Assembly (NCBI RefSeq): GCF_014203275.1 | Contig: NZ_JACHIP010000004.1 | Span: 186,001-250,000 of the forward strand | Direction of reading: 5' to 3' | From: Granulicella aggregans | GTDB lineage: Bacteria; Acidobacteriota; Terriglobia; Terriglobales; Acidobacteriaceae | DNA: 64,000 nt | Part shown: positions 55,818 through 64,000 of the stretch, piece after piece | Position numbering within the stretch: the first letter of the stretch is position 1 | Layout of the letters: each line of letters begins with the position of its first letter | Program-made: the position numbers and the translations under genes | The notes under the pieces: generated by a model | Told to the model about the DNA's origin: nothing | The model's database searches: none | Seen by the model: only the letters and a program-made list of their open reading frames with translations

Positions 55818-56627
55818 CTACGCCAGGACTGCCGCTTCGCGGGCGAGCAGGGCACTGAGCGTTGCTCCGGGATCGCTCTCTCGCATCAGAGTCTCGCCGA
55901 TGAGGAAGGCGTCATAGCCGGCAGTGGTGAGGCGGTCGATGTCTTCGCGGCCCTTGATGCCGCTCTCGGCGACGCGGACGACGTTCGAGGGGATGGTCTC
56001 GGCCAACTCAACCTGGATCTCCGGGTGCATGACGAAGGTGCGGAGATCTCGGCTGTTGACGCCGATCATCTGGCAGCCGATCTGGATGGCGCGGTCGAGT
56101 TCGTTGCGGTCATGGACTTCGCAGAGGACGTCCAGGCCGTAGGCGTAGGCTTCGGTGCTCAGGAGCTTCAGGTCGGCGTCGGTAAGCGCGGCGACAATGA
56201 GAAGAATCGCGTCGGCGTTCGAGGCGCGGGCTTCGAGGACCTGGAAGGGGTCGACCATGAAGTCCTTGCGCAGACAGGGGATCGATGTTGCCGCAGAGGC
56301 TATTTCAAGATTGCGTAGAGAGCCCTGGAAGAAGGGTTCGTCGGTCAGTACGGATAACGCACCGGCTCCGGCGGCTTCGAGCGCCCTTGCGAGCGGCTCG
56401 GGGTCGAATGACGGGCGGATCACACCGCGAGAGGGCGAGGCTTTCTTTAGCTCCGCAATGACTGCGGGATGAGATTTTGCTTCGGAGATGGCTTTGAGGC
56501 TTGCCGCGAATCCGCGCGGCTGGTGGGCTGCGGCCCGGCGCTCGAGGGCCGGAAGATCGGCTGCTGCCTTACGCTCTGCTACATCGAGCGCGGTTCGCGC
56601 CAGAATCTGGTCAAGCTGGGTCGCCAT
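55818..56627 (-). CDS. trpC: indole-3-glycerol phosphate synthase
   Basis: Closes the indole ring. 269 residues from ATG 56627 (MATQLDQILARTALDVAERKAA). PAVIAELKKASPSRGVI, ALSVLTDEPFFQGS, IPCLRKDFMVDPFQV (catalytic Lys) and VRVAESGIKGREDI are present. An upstream ATG (56729) lies in the tRNA-Leu gene and is rejected. Forms a pair with trpF. Confidence 0.95.
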   Translation of the reverse strand: MATQLDQILARTALDVAERKAAADLPALERRAAAHQPRGFAASLKAISEAKSHPAVIAELKKASPSRGVIRPSFDPEPLARALEAAGAGALSVLTDEPFFQGSLRNLEIASAATSIPCLRKDFMVDPFQVLEARASNADAILLIVAALTDADLKLLSTEAYAYGLDVLCEVHDRNELDRAIQIGCQMIGVNSRDLRTFVMHPEIQVELAETIPSNVVRVAESGIKGREDIDRLTTAGYDAFLIGETLMRESDPGATLSALLAREAAVLA

Positions 56628-56683
56628 GCCTTCGCTCTTGTCTTCTGAATCGAGACGGGTTTGAAGCTGGAGAGAAAAATCTT

Positions 56684-56770
56684 TGGTGCCGAAGGGGGGA
56701 CTCGAACCCCCACACCCTTGCGAGTACATGGACCTGAACCATGCGCGTCTGCCAATTCCGCCACTACGGC
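56684..56770 (-). tRNA. tRNA-Leu(CAG)
   Basis: On the minus strand the gene begins GCCGTAGTGGCGGAATTGG and ends TTCGAGTCCCCCCTTCGGCA plus an encoded CCA. The acceptor stem pairs GCCGTAG with CTTCGGC with one U-U mismatch. The anticodon loop is TTCAGGT (anticodon CAG) and the variable arm (about 14 bases, TGTACTCGCAAGGGTG) is long, as in class II tRNAs. It lies about 56 bases upstream of trpC and is read the same way. Confidence 0.95.
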
Positions 56771-56925
56771 ACGCTGTAAAAGCGTCTCAGCAAAGTGCTG
56801 AAGCCTTCAACCGTGAACCTCTAGTGTGTCAAACCCTGCCGGTGCTGTCAATTGAGGCTCCGCTCGCCTACACTGAACTCGCGTTCAATTGATTGCGAAG
56901 AACTTCCGAACAGAAAGTGGCCTCC

Positions 56926-57186
56926 ATGACTGACTCGAACATGCCCCTGCCCTCTGCCGAAACGAAGGAGATGATTCCGGAGGAGGTGGCGCTGGGAATC
57001 CGCAAGCTGGCGCACGACCTGAGCAACGCGCTGGAGATCCTGGTCCAGACCAGCTATCTGCTGGGGACTGTGGAGCTAAAGGAGCCGGCGTCTGACTGGC
57101 TGCGGATGCTGGATGGCGGCGTGGAGAAGGCCTTGAATATCAATCTGGCGCTGCGCGAGTTTGTGAAGGCGCACACAGCAAAGTAA
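56926..57186 (+). CDS. small protein with histidine-phosphotransfer/DHp-like helix
   Basis: 86 residues from ATG 56926 (MTDSNMPLPSAETKEMIPEEVALG). The helix IRKLAHDLSNALEILVQTSYLL resembles the H-box of histidine kinases (His in KLAHDLSN), with a second helix through WLRMLDGGVEKALNINLALREF. There is no ATPase domain. A lone receiver lies 190 bases away on the opposite strand. This may be a phosphotransfer or DHp fragment; the role is uncertain. Confidence 0.55.
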   Translation: MTDSNMPLPSAETKEMIPEEVALGIRKLAHDLSNALEILVQTSYLLGTVELKEPASDWLRMLDGGVEKALNINLALREFVKAHTAK

Positions 57187-57264
57187 GACCTTGCGGGAGT
57201 TTTCCGCTGGCTAGCGAGTGGCTTGGTGGCGTGGGTCAGACAGGGCGGCGGTTATCCCAGCCGC

Positions 57265-57313
57265 GTACGTCCCACCCATCCTCGCAAACGACGCGAGTAT
57301 GGATGGGGCACCC
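57265..57313 (+). repeat. H-family hairpin repeat, copy 10
   Basis: GTACGTCCCACCCATCCTCG...GCGAGTATGGATGGGGCACCC, nearly identical in core to copy 3. Lies between convergent genes. Confidence 0.85.
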
Positions 57314-57373
57314 GAACTGTTAGGGCCGGCCAGGGTTTCTGATGTACTACACTCGCTGGTGGCGGAAGCGGCT

Positions 57374-57856
57374 TTATTTCCTTGGACTTGGCTTGGTGGT
57401 TCCGACTCGCTTCGACGCTGCCTTCTTCGGCGCGGACTTGCGCACGGCCTTTACCGGGACTGCAACAACGCCCGTCGCCTTTGCCTTCTTGGCTTCGTGA
57501 GTCTCGAGCAGCTTCTCGATCTGCTGCAGCAGGATGCGGGTCTGCATAGGCTTCACCAGCATCTTGTCGGCGCCGGTGTACTGCCAGCCATCTTCGTCGG
57601 TGGGAAACGCGGTGAGCAGGGCAATGGCGGGATTGTAGGCGGCGGCACGGGCGGCCTTTACTACGTCGACGCCGGCGTCTTCACTCTCCATGCGCATGTC
57701 CGTGATGACCATGCTGTACTCGAACTTGCGAAGCTTGGCCTTGCCCTCGCGGGCCGATGCGGCGGTATCTACATCGAAGCCGCTGATCTCAAGTACTGCC
57801 TTCAGCGTCAACAGTACGGCTACTTCATCATCTACAAGCAGGATCCTGCGTTTCAT
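57374..57856 (-). CDS. stand-alone response-regulator receiver with basic tail
   Basis: 160 residues. The receiver (about 3-118) has D9/D10, phosphoacceptor D53 in MVITDMRM, Thr in ALLTAFP and Lys in MLVKPM. No output domain. The last 40 residues are Ala/Lys/Pro-rich (AVRKSAPKKAASKRVGTTKPSPRK), likely disordered. It may act by protein contact, possibly with the phosphotransfer-like protein across the spacer. Confidence 0.85.
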   Translation of the reverse strand: MKRRILLVDDEVAVLLTLKAVLEISGFDVDTAASAREGKAKLRKFEYSMVITDMRMESEDAGVDVVKAARAAAYNPAIALLTAFPTDEDGWQYTGADKMLVKPMQTRILLQQIEKLLETHEAKKAKATGVVAVPVKAVRKSAPKKAASKRVGTTKPSPRK

Positions 57857-58129
57857 TTCCTGACCTTTCTCAAGCCCTTCGCCTGCTACGCGCTTTGGCG
57901 CGTGATTTAGCGGCGTTTCTCATCTTGCCCGTCTCTTCGCCCAAATGTCCAATCGTTGCATTCCTGTGGCCTTGCCAGCGGCCGTGTCTTTGCGGGCATT
58001 TCGACTGTCGGTAACCTGTGGCGGGACGTACCGAATGCTACACTTTAGTGTGCGGTGCAACCTGAAGTGGGTGCGCCTAAATCTCAACCACGCATGGCCA
58101 GCCTGCGGGCTCGGCTGTGGAGGCAAATT

Positions 58130-58735
58130 ATTCCACCGATTGATAAGCGTTCCGCGAAGTCTTTTATCCGTACCAACGAGCGTATACGCGCTCGCGAGAT
58201 CCGCGTCATTGACGAAAATGGCGAGCAGCTTGGCGTCATGGCTCCGTTCGATGCCCTGAAGATGGCGCGCGAAAAGTCGCTCGATCTTGTCGAGATATCT
58301 CCTAATGCCGTGCCTCCGGTCTGCAAGATCCAGGACTACGGCAAGTTCCTCTACGAGAAGGACAAGAGCGAACGCGCGGCGCGTAAGAAGCAGAAGGTGA
58401 TCGTCGTCAAGGAGGTCAAGTTCTCTGTGACCGTCGACGAGCACGACTACCAGACCAAGAAGAACCAGGCCGTCCGCTTCCTCGGCGAAGGCGACAAGGT
58501 GAAGGCGTCGCTGCGCTTCAAGGGGCGCCAGATGGCTCACCGCGATCTGGGCTACAAGATTATCAACCGGCTGATCCTCGATATCGGCGATGCTGGTTTG
58601 GTGGAGTTCATGCCACGCATGGAAGGCACCACGCTGCACGCCATTATCGCTCCTTCGAAGAAGCTGGAGCCGGTGGTGAAGAAGCCTGCGACGGCACCCC
58701 AGGCGACTTCAGTCGAAACTCCGGTCGAGGCATAG
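58130..58735 (+). CDS. infC: translation initiation factor IF-3
   Basis: Checks start-codon choice on the 30S subunit. The conserved body begins KSFIRTNERIRAREIRVIDENGEQLGV and includes EISPNAVPPVCKIQDYGKFLYE, VKASLRFKGRQMAHRDLG and VEFMPRMEGTTLHAI. A Pro/Ala-rich tail follows. I place the start at ATT 58130, 6 bases after GGAGG (58119-58123), giving about 201 residues. AUU starts on infC are the known basis of IF-3 self-repression. An in-frame ATG at 58094 has a poorer site. rpmI and rplT do not follow; a terminator does. Confidence 0.9.
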   Translation: MPPIDKRSAKSFIRTNERIRAREIRVIDENGEQLGVMAPFDALKMAREKSLDLVEISPNAVPPVCKIQDYGKFLYEKDKSERAARKKQKVIVVKEVKFSVTVDEHDYQTKKNQAVRFLGEGDKVKASLRFKGRQMAHRDLGYKIINRLILDIGDAGLVEFMPRMEGTTLHAIIAPSKKLEPVVKKPATAPQATSVETPVEA

Positions 58736-58791
58736 ATATCTGAGCGATCGCTCACTCGTCGACTCCGAAAATTAAAAGCCTCTAGCAACAT

Positions 58792-58822
58792 AAGGCCACC
58801 CGCTAATCCGGGTGGCCTTTTT
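58792..58822 (+). terminator. intrinsic terminator after infC
   Basis: An 11-bp stem AAGGCCACCCG/CGGGTGGCCTT with a CTAATC loop and TTTTT. Confidence 0.9.
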
Positions 58823-59031
58823 CGTGCTTGTGAATCCGTGCAACGCGCGCGCGGTTCGGTTCATGGAAAGTTTCGCCATGGCGCGATGGTGGCATTACGT
58901 TAGTAATCGCAGGCGTTAATTATTCAGCTATATATATGATTTTATTGGACTTATGGACGATACGATCTTATCTTCTGAATATTGAGTTTGTCTACAACTT
59001 TTGTTTGACCCTACCCATAAGGAGCTACACC

Positions 59032-59223
59032 ATGAAGAACATCGTCCGCGCTTTCGTCGTCGTCCTCGCCCTCACCGGTGCCGCAGCCTCCACCAAGACT
59101 TCGTCTGCCTCCGCCCGCACGATCGCCGCTTCGTCGATGACCTCTTCGTCCTTCATGCCCGTTCCGACCTGCCCGCCAGATGGAACCACTGACTGCGGCA
59201 TGGCTGCGAATAAGGGTAAGTAA
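59032..59223 (+). CDS. small secreted Ser/Thr-rich peptide
   Basis: 63 residues from ATG 59032, after AAGGAGCTACACC. A signal peptide (IVRAFVVVLALTGAAAS) precedes a Ser/Thr-rich linker (TKTSSASARTIAASSMTSSS) and a short Cys-containing end (VPTCPPDGTTDCGMAANKGK). The region upstream is AT-rich, probably the promoter. No known family recognised. The gene lies before a membrane protein on the same strand. Confidence 0.65.
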   Translation: MKNIVRAFVVVLALTGAAASTKTSSASARTIAASSMTSSSFMPVPTCPPDGTTDCGMAANKGK

Positions 59224-59296
59224 GCTAAAAAAAGTACCGTTTCCCTCACAGCCTCGCGTAGACTTGCTTTACGAAATGCTGTGAGGAGAGCTACGC

Positions 59297-60211
59297 ATGA
59301 CACTCGCGCACGCGGTCAAACTGTTAGGGTATTGCGATCCACTCCTTTGCCTGATTGCAGTTGCGGCCTTGCTTCGGGCGAAAGCGGTCAAGTCCTACGG
59401 TTATCTGGCGACCCTTTTACTTGCAAGAGTAGCTTTCTTCACCGCCGAGTGGACGATAGACTCCCTCGGCGGTTCGGTGATCAGCACGAAGACAGCGTAT
59501 GTGTATTACTTTTACACGTACTGGACGGCATTTGCGGTCGAATCGGTTTTCATGCTGATCGTGATCTGCAGCATGTATCGCCTCGCGATGGCTCCCTTGA
59601 AGGGGCTTCATACTTTGGGGATGCTGGTCTTCAAATGGGTGGCAGGAATCTCTGTCCTCGTCGCCCTGGGTTCCGCATTCGCTCCTCACATTACAAAGGT
59701 TAACTACCTCATCGGATTCGTTTCTCAGATGCAGCGCACGCAGAGCATCCTGATTCTCTGTCTGCTGCTGTTCGTCTGTTTCGCGATCCGTCCGATGGGG
59801 CTGTCTTATCGCAGCCGAATCTTTGGCGTAAGTTTGGGCTTGGGTGTGATGGCGACGACGGATATGGTCCAGTCCGCTTGGATCAACAATGTCAACTCCA
59901 GCATGTACGGTGCATTCAGTTTGATCAGCGGTGGGGCGATCTGCCTCACTCTCCTCACCTGGACGATCTATTTTGCGATGCCGGAGCCGAAGCGCCGCCT
60001 GATCACGCTGCCCACCACTTCGCCGTTCCTGCGCTGGAACCAGATCTCAGAGGTCCTGGGTGACAGCCCTGGGCATGTCGCGATTGCGGGGCTTCCGCCG
60101 GATATGCTTGCTCCTGCCGAGATTGAGATCATGCGCCGGGCTTCGGCCAAGATGAACACGACCACGGCATGGCCCGGGGTTCTGCCGTCGCGCTCCACCG
60201 ACGCTGCCTGA
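59297..60211 (+). CDS. multi-span membrane protein of unknown function
   Basis: 304 residues with about seven hydrophobic spans in the first 235 (LLCLIAVAALLRA, LATLLLARVAFFTAEW, FAVESVFMLIVICSMYR, VAGISVLVALGSAFA, ILILCLLLFVCFAI and others), then a charged cytoplasmic tail. The layout resembles the membrane half of the degenerate-GGDEF gene at 30.1 kb. No catalytic motif recognised. Confidence 0.65.
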   Translation: MTLAHAVKLLGYCDPLLCLIAVAALLRAKAVKSYGYLATLLLARVAFFTAEWTIDSLGGSVISTKTAYVYYFYTYWTAFAVESVFMLIVICSMYRLAMAPLKGLHTLGMLVFKWVAGISVLVALGSAFAPHITKVNYLIGFVSQMQRTQSILILCLLLFVCFAIRPMGLSYRSRIFGVSLGLGVMATTDMVQSAWINNVNSSMYGAFSLISGGAICLTLLTWTIYFAMPEPKRRLITLPTTSPFLRWNQISEVLGDSPGHVAIAGLPPDMLAPAEIEIMRRASAKMNTTTAWPGVLPSRSTDAA

Positions 60212-60255
60212 GGTTGCCGGCAGGGAGTCGCCAGCAAAAGACGGGTCAAGAGCGA

Positions 60256-60298
60256 AATGCGGGGGGCTCTCCACTCCCGCTGGTCGGTCGAGATGACG
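60256..60298 (+). repeat. G-family hairpin repeat, copy 4
   Basis: AATGCGGGGGGCTCTCCACT...TCGGTCGAGATGACG. A related short tail (GGTCAAGACGACG and AGGATGATG) continues beyond it. Confidence 0.7.
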
Positions 60299-60407
60299 TG
60301 TCATCTCTGCTTGGGTCAAGACGACGTGTTTGTTCTTGTCCGGACAGGATGATGTCTTTCGAGGCAGGTTCCAAGACTCCTGCTTGCTTTCCCGATATCG
60401 TTTGTTA

Positions 60408-60455
60408 GCGCAAAGGTAAAGGCCATCCCAATCGGGATGGCCTTTACCTTTGCGC
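60408..60455. terminator. bidirectional intrinsic terminator
   Basis: A perfect 22-bp inverted repeat (GCGCAAAGGTAAAGGCCATCCC / its complement) around AATC. The A/T-rich parts of the arms give a T-run in either direction. It separates the membrane-protein gene from rpsA. Confidence 0.9.
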
Positions 60456-60465
60456 AGGAGTGCAA

Positions 60466-62418
<1,953 letters not shown>

Positions 62419-62791
62419 GATGATGCGCACTCCGGGGTCCAAGATTCAAGCTCTGCGATCCCGGAACAAGGCCCATCGGTGGAGTTCCCGATAAGAAGGG
62501 CTGCTTGATATGATTCCGGGTTCAGATATGTCAATCGGAGAGTGGACATGTCTTGCAGAGGGGCTGCCTGCACTTGGATCCCACACGCGGTAGCTCAATC
62601 AAAAGCATATGCCCCTGATTCGTGGTAGTCAACCGGATACGCTGCGCCGGTGATGCAAATAGGGCGGTTAATCGCTGGCTTGCGGGTAGAAGAAGCATAT
62701 TTTGATGCGGGTTTCACAAAACCCGGCATGGATGGGGGGAGCCGGGCTGCTGGGAACGATTCCCGGCTATTGGCTGCTGTAACCTTCTTTT
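62419..62791. other. spacer between rpsA and HIT gene
   Basis: 373 bases between divergent genes. It holds an inverted repeat (CGGGTTT/AAACCCG, 62708-62725) and another in the GCCGGGCTGCTGGGAACG stretch. No RNA gene or promoter was recognised. Confidence 0.4.
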
Positions 62792-63358
62792 ATGGATCGT
62801 CTCTGGACTCCGTGGCGTTATAGCTATGTTAGCCGCGCCGAAAAAGGCCTTCGCAAGGGCGTACCTGTCGAGCTCGACGCCTGGGTGGGCGACCATGCGT
62901 GCGTCTTCTGCAATATGATCGCCGCAGTCGAGTTTGCGATCGCTTCAGGGATGGAGGCAAAACAGGCCGAGCAGGCGGCGCACGTCGTCCACCGAGGCAG
63001 CTTCTGCTATATATGCCTGAATGCCTACCCTTATTCGACCGGCCATGTGATGGTGGTTCCCTATCGGCATACGGATTCGCTGGCGGCTCTGGAATCTGCC
63101 GAGGCCGGGGAGATGATGGCGCTGGCGCAGTCGATCGAGAGGTGCCTGCGTGCGGTCTATCGGCCGGATGGGCTGAACTTTGGGTTGAATTTGGGGGAGG
63201 CCGCTGGGGCGGGGGTCGCCAATCATATTCATCTGCATGGGCTTCCGCGGTGGAGTGGGGATACTAACTTCATGACGGTGCTAAGTGAGACGCGGGTGTT
63301 GCCGGAGAGCCTGGATGTGACCTGGGAGAGGTTGCGGGAGGCGTTCGGGGAGGCATGA
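62792..63358 (+). CDS. HIT family hydrolase/phosphorylase
   Basis: 188 residues. The histidine triad is H145, H147 and H149 in HIHLHGLPRW; VFCNMI near residue 40 and YSTGHVMVVPYRHTDSL near 80-96 are conserved. A pair of CxxC-like segments (CVFC at 37-40, CYIC at 72-75) could bind zinc, as in Ap4A phosphorylase-like HIT proteins of this group. It probably cleaves nucleotide-phosphate bonds. Cytoplasmic. Confidence 0.88.
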   Translation: MDRLWTPWRYSYVSRAEKGLRKGVPVELDAWVGDHACVFCNMIAAVEFAIASGMEAKQAEQAAHVVHRGSFCYICLNAYPYSTGHVMVVPYRHTDSLAALESAEAGEMMALAQSIERCLRAVYRPDGLNFGLNLGEAAGAGVANHIHLHGLPRWSGDTNFMTVLSETRVLPESLDVTWERLREAFGEA

Positions 63359-63450
63359 AGCGCCGTGAATGCAGAGAAGTCTCCTCGGCGGGCCGTCCTT
63401 TAGGAGCATGCGACTTCGAGCGGAAAGCCGGAAGTCGTCGGTGGTCCGGC

Positions 63451-63467
63451 TCCGGGGCTAAAGCCCC
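63451..63467 (+). repeat. K-family short palindrome, copy 3
   Basis: TCCGGGGCTAAAGCCCC, matching copy 1. Confidence 0.7.
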
Positions 63468-63573
63468 GTTGAACGTGGCGCAGTTACCGCAGGCTGAAGC
63501 CCGCTGCTACTCCGCTACATTTGGCTGCTTCTCGGCTATATTCCGCTGCCGTTCGCGGCCGGTGTTCGAAGGC

Positions 63574-64000
63574 CTAGTCGGTTGGGCCGCCGCGTTCGCC
63601 CTTGTTGGGCACGTGGGTGACTTCGAAGTTGGTGATCTTCCAGGAGCCGTCGGGGTAGCGCTTGTAGATGCGCGTGTAGCGAAAAAGTCCCTGAAGCGGC
63701 CGTCCGTCGTTGGTGCCTTCGAGCTGGGCAAGCGATGTGACGATTCCAACGCGTCCGAGGAGCTTGATTTTCACATCCGAGACGTCGATTTTGGTTAGCA
63801 CAAGGGTGCGTTTCTGCAGGCGTTCGAGCTGCTGGGTCTTGTTGTTCAGCTGCCCATTGTTGGAGATGCCGAAGTAGTCTTCGGCCAGCAACTTGTCCAT
63901 GGTGGCGACGTCGCCAGCGAGTTGAGCGGTCCGCCATTGCTGCTCGACCAATTCAATCTCGCGCTTGTAGTCGCGCTTGTGTTCTTTGTGGGCGTTCTGC
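63574..64000 (-). CDS. NTF2-like (SnoaL/DUF4440-type) protein, 5' end outside window
   Basis: The minus-strand frame is open to base 64000, so the N-terminus is missing; at least 141 residues are seen (...NAHKEHKRDYKREIELVEQQWRTA). The fold signature is REIELVEQQWRTAQLAGDVATMDKLLAEDYFGI, then VKIKLLGRVGIVTSLAQLEG and FRYTRIYKRYPDGSWKITNFEVTHV, a cone-shaped NTF2-like domain. Many of these are secreted in Acidobacteriota. Function unknown. Confidence 0.8.
   Translation of the reverse strand, partial: QNAHKEHKRDYKREIELVEQQWRTAQLAGDVATMDKLLAEDYFGISNNGQLNNKTQQLERLQKRTLVLTKIDVSDVKIKLLGRVGIVTSLAQLEGTNDGRPLQGLFRYTRIYKRYPDGSWKITNFEVTHVPNKGERGGPTD

Overview
The window looks like a stretch of chromosome from an Acidobacteriota member, most likely of the Granulicella/Edaphobacter/Terriglobus type. 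This is an inference from gene content and style: GC-rich coding DNA, a YXWGXW-repeat secreted protein, a TonB-domain beta-propeller protein, a large six-repeat S1 protein, many short hairpin repeats in the spacers, and small secreted peptides. No database search was possible. I see no rRNA operon, prophage, insertion sequence or CRISPR array, and one tRNA, tRNA-Leu(CAG).

Layout. 1-7 kb: housekeeping sigma factor RpoD (3' end outside the window), a YCF48/TonB-like exported protein, the remains of an antitoxin gene, a polysaccharide flippase and DNA primase. 7-12 kb: a YXWGXW protein, a TrmJ-like RNA methyltransferase and an S9 dipeptidyl peptidase. 12-18 kb: a lipoprotein, a DesKR-like two-component system with an ABC-2 exporter, and a Tat-exported GH99-like protein. 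18-29 kb: Y-family DNA polymerase, a broken UPF0175/PIN toxin-antitoxin pair, a cystathionine lyase-type enzyme, a LysW-like zinc ribbon, an M28 peptidase, a phosphatase, a Rieske oxygenase, a catalytically dead rhomboid, a two-domain VOC protein and a DUF2461 protein. 29-42 kb: HU, a degenerate GGDEF protein, sugar isomerase-like proteins, purL-purF with a 4-base overlap, gamma-glutamyltransferase, and a SpoIIE-type phosphatase. 42-47 kb: asnS-ddl, ilvA, and a 32-bp inverted-repeat element.

47-57 kb is an aromatic amino-acid cluster read on the minus strand in the order tRNA-Leu, trpC, trpF, EAL-PAS protein, trpB, LRR protein, trpA, chorismate mutase, DAHP synthase, tyrA. Upstream of trpB there is a 27-codon reading frame with two Trp codons, then competing hairpins and an intrinsic terminator. 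It looks like a ribosome-mediated attenuator and is the best regulatory find here. A leucine-rich-repeat gene sits between trpB and trpA.

57-64 kb: a lone receiver protein, infC (probable AUU start, no rpmI/rplT behind it), a small secreted peptide, a multi-span membrane protein, rpsA, a HIT hydrolase, and a partial NTF2-like protein.

Four families of intergenic hairpin repeats (called P, H, G and K here) fill most spacers, often side by side. They are the most pervasive unexplained structure in the window.
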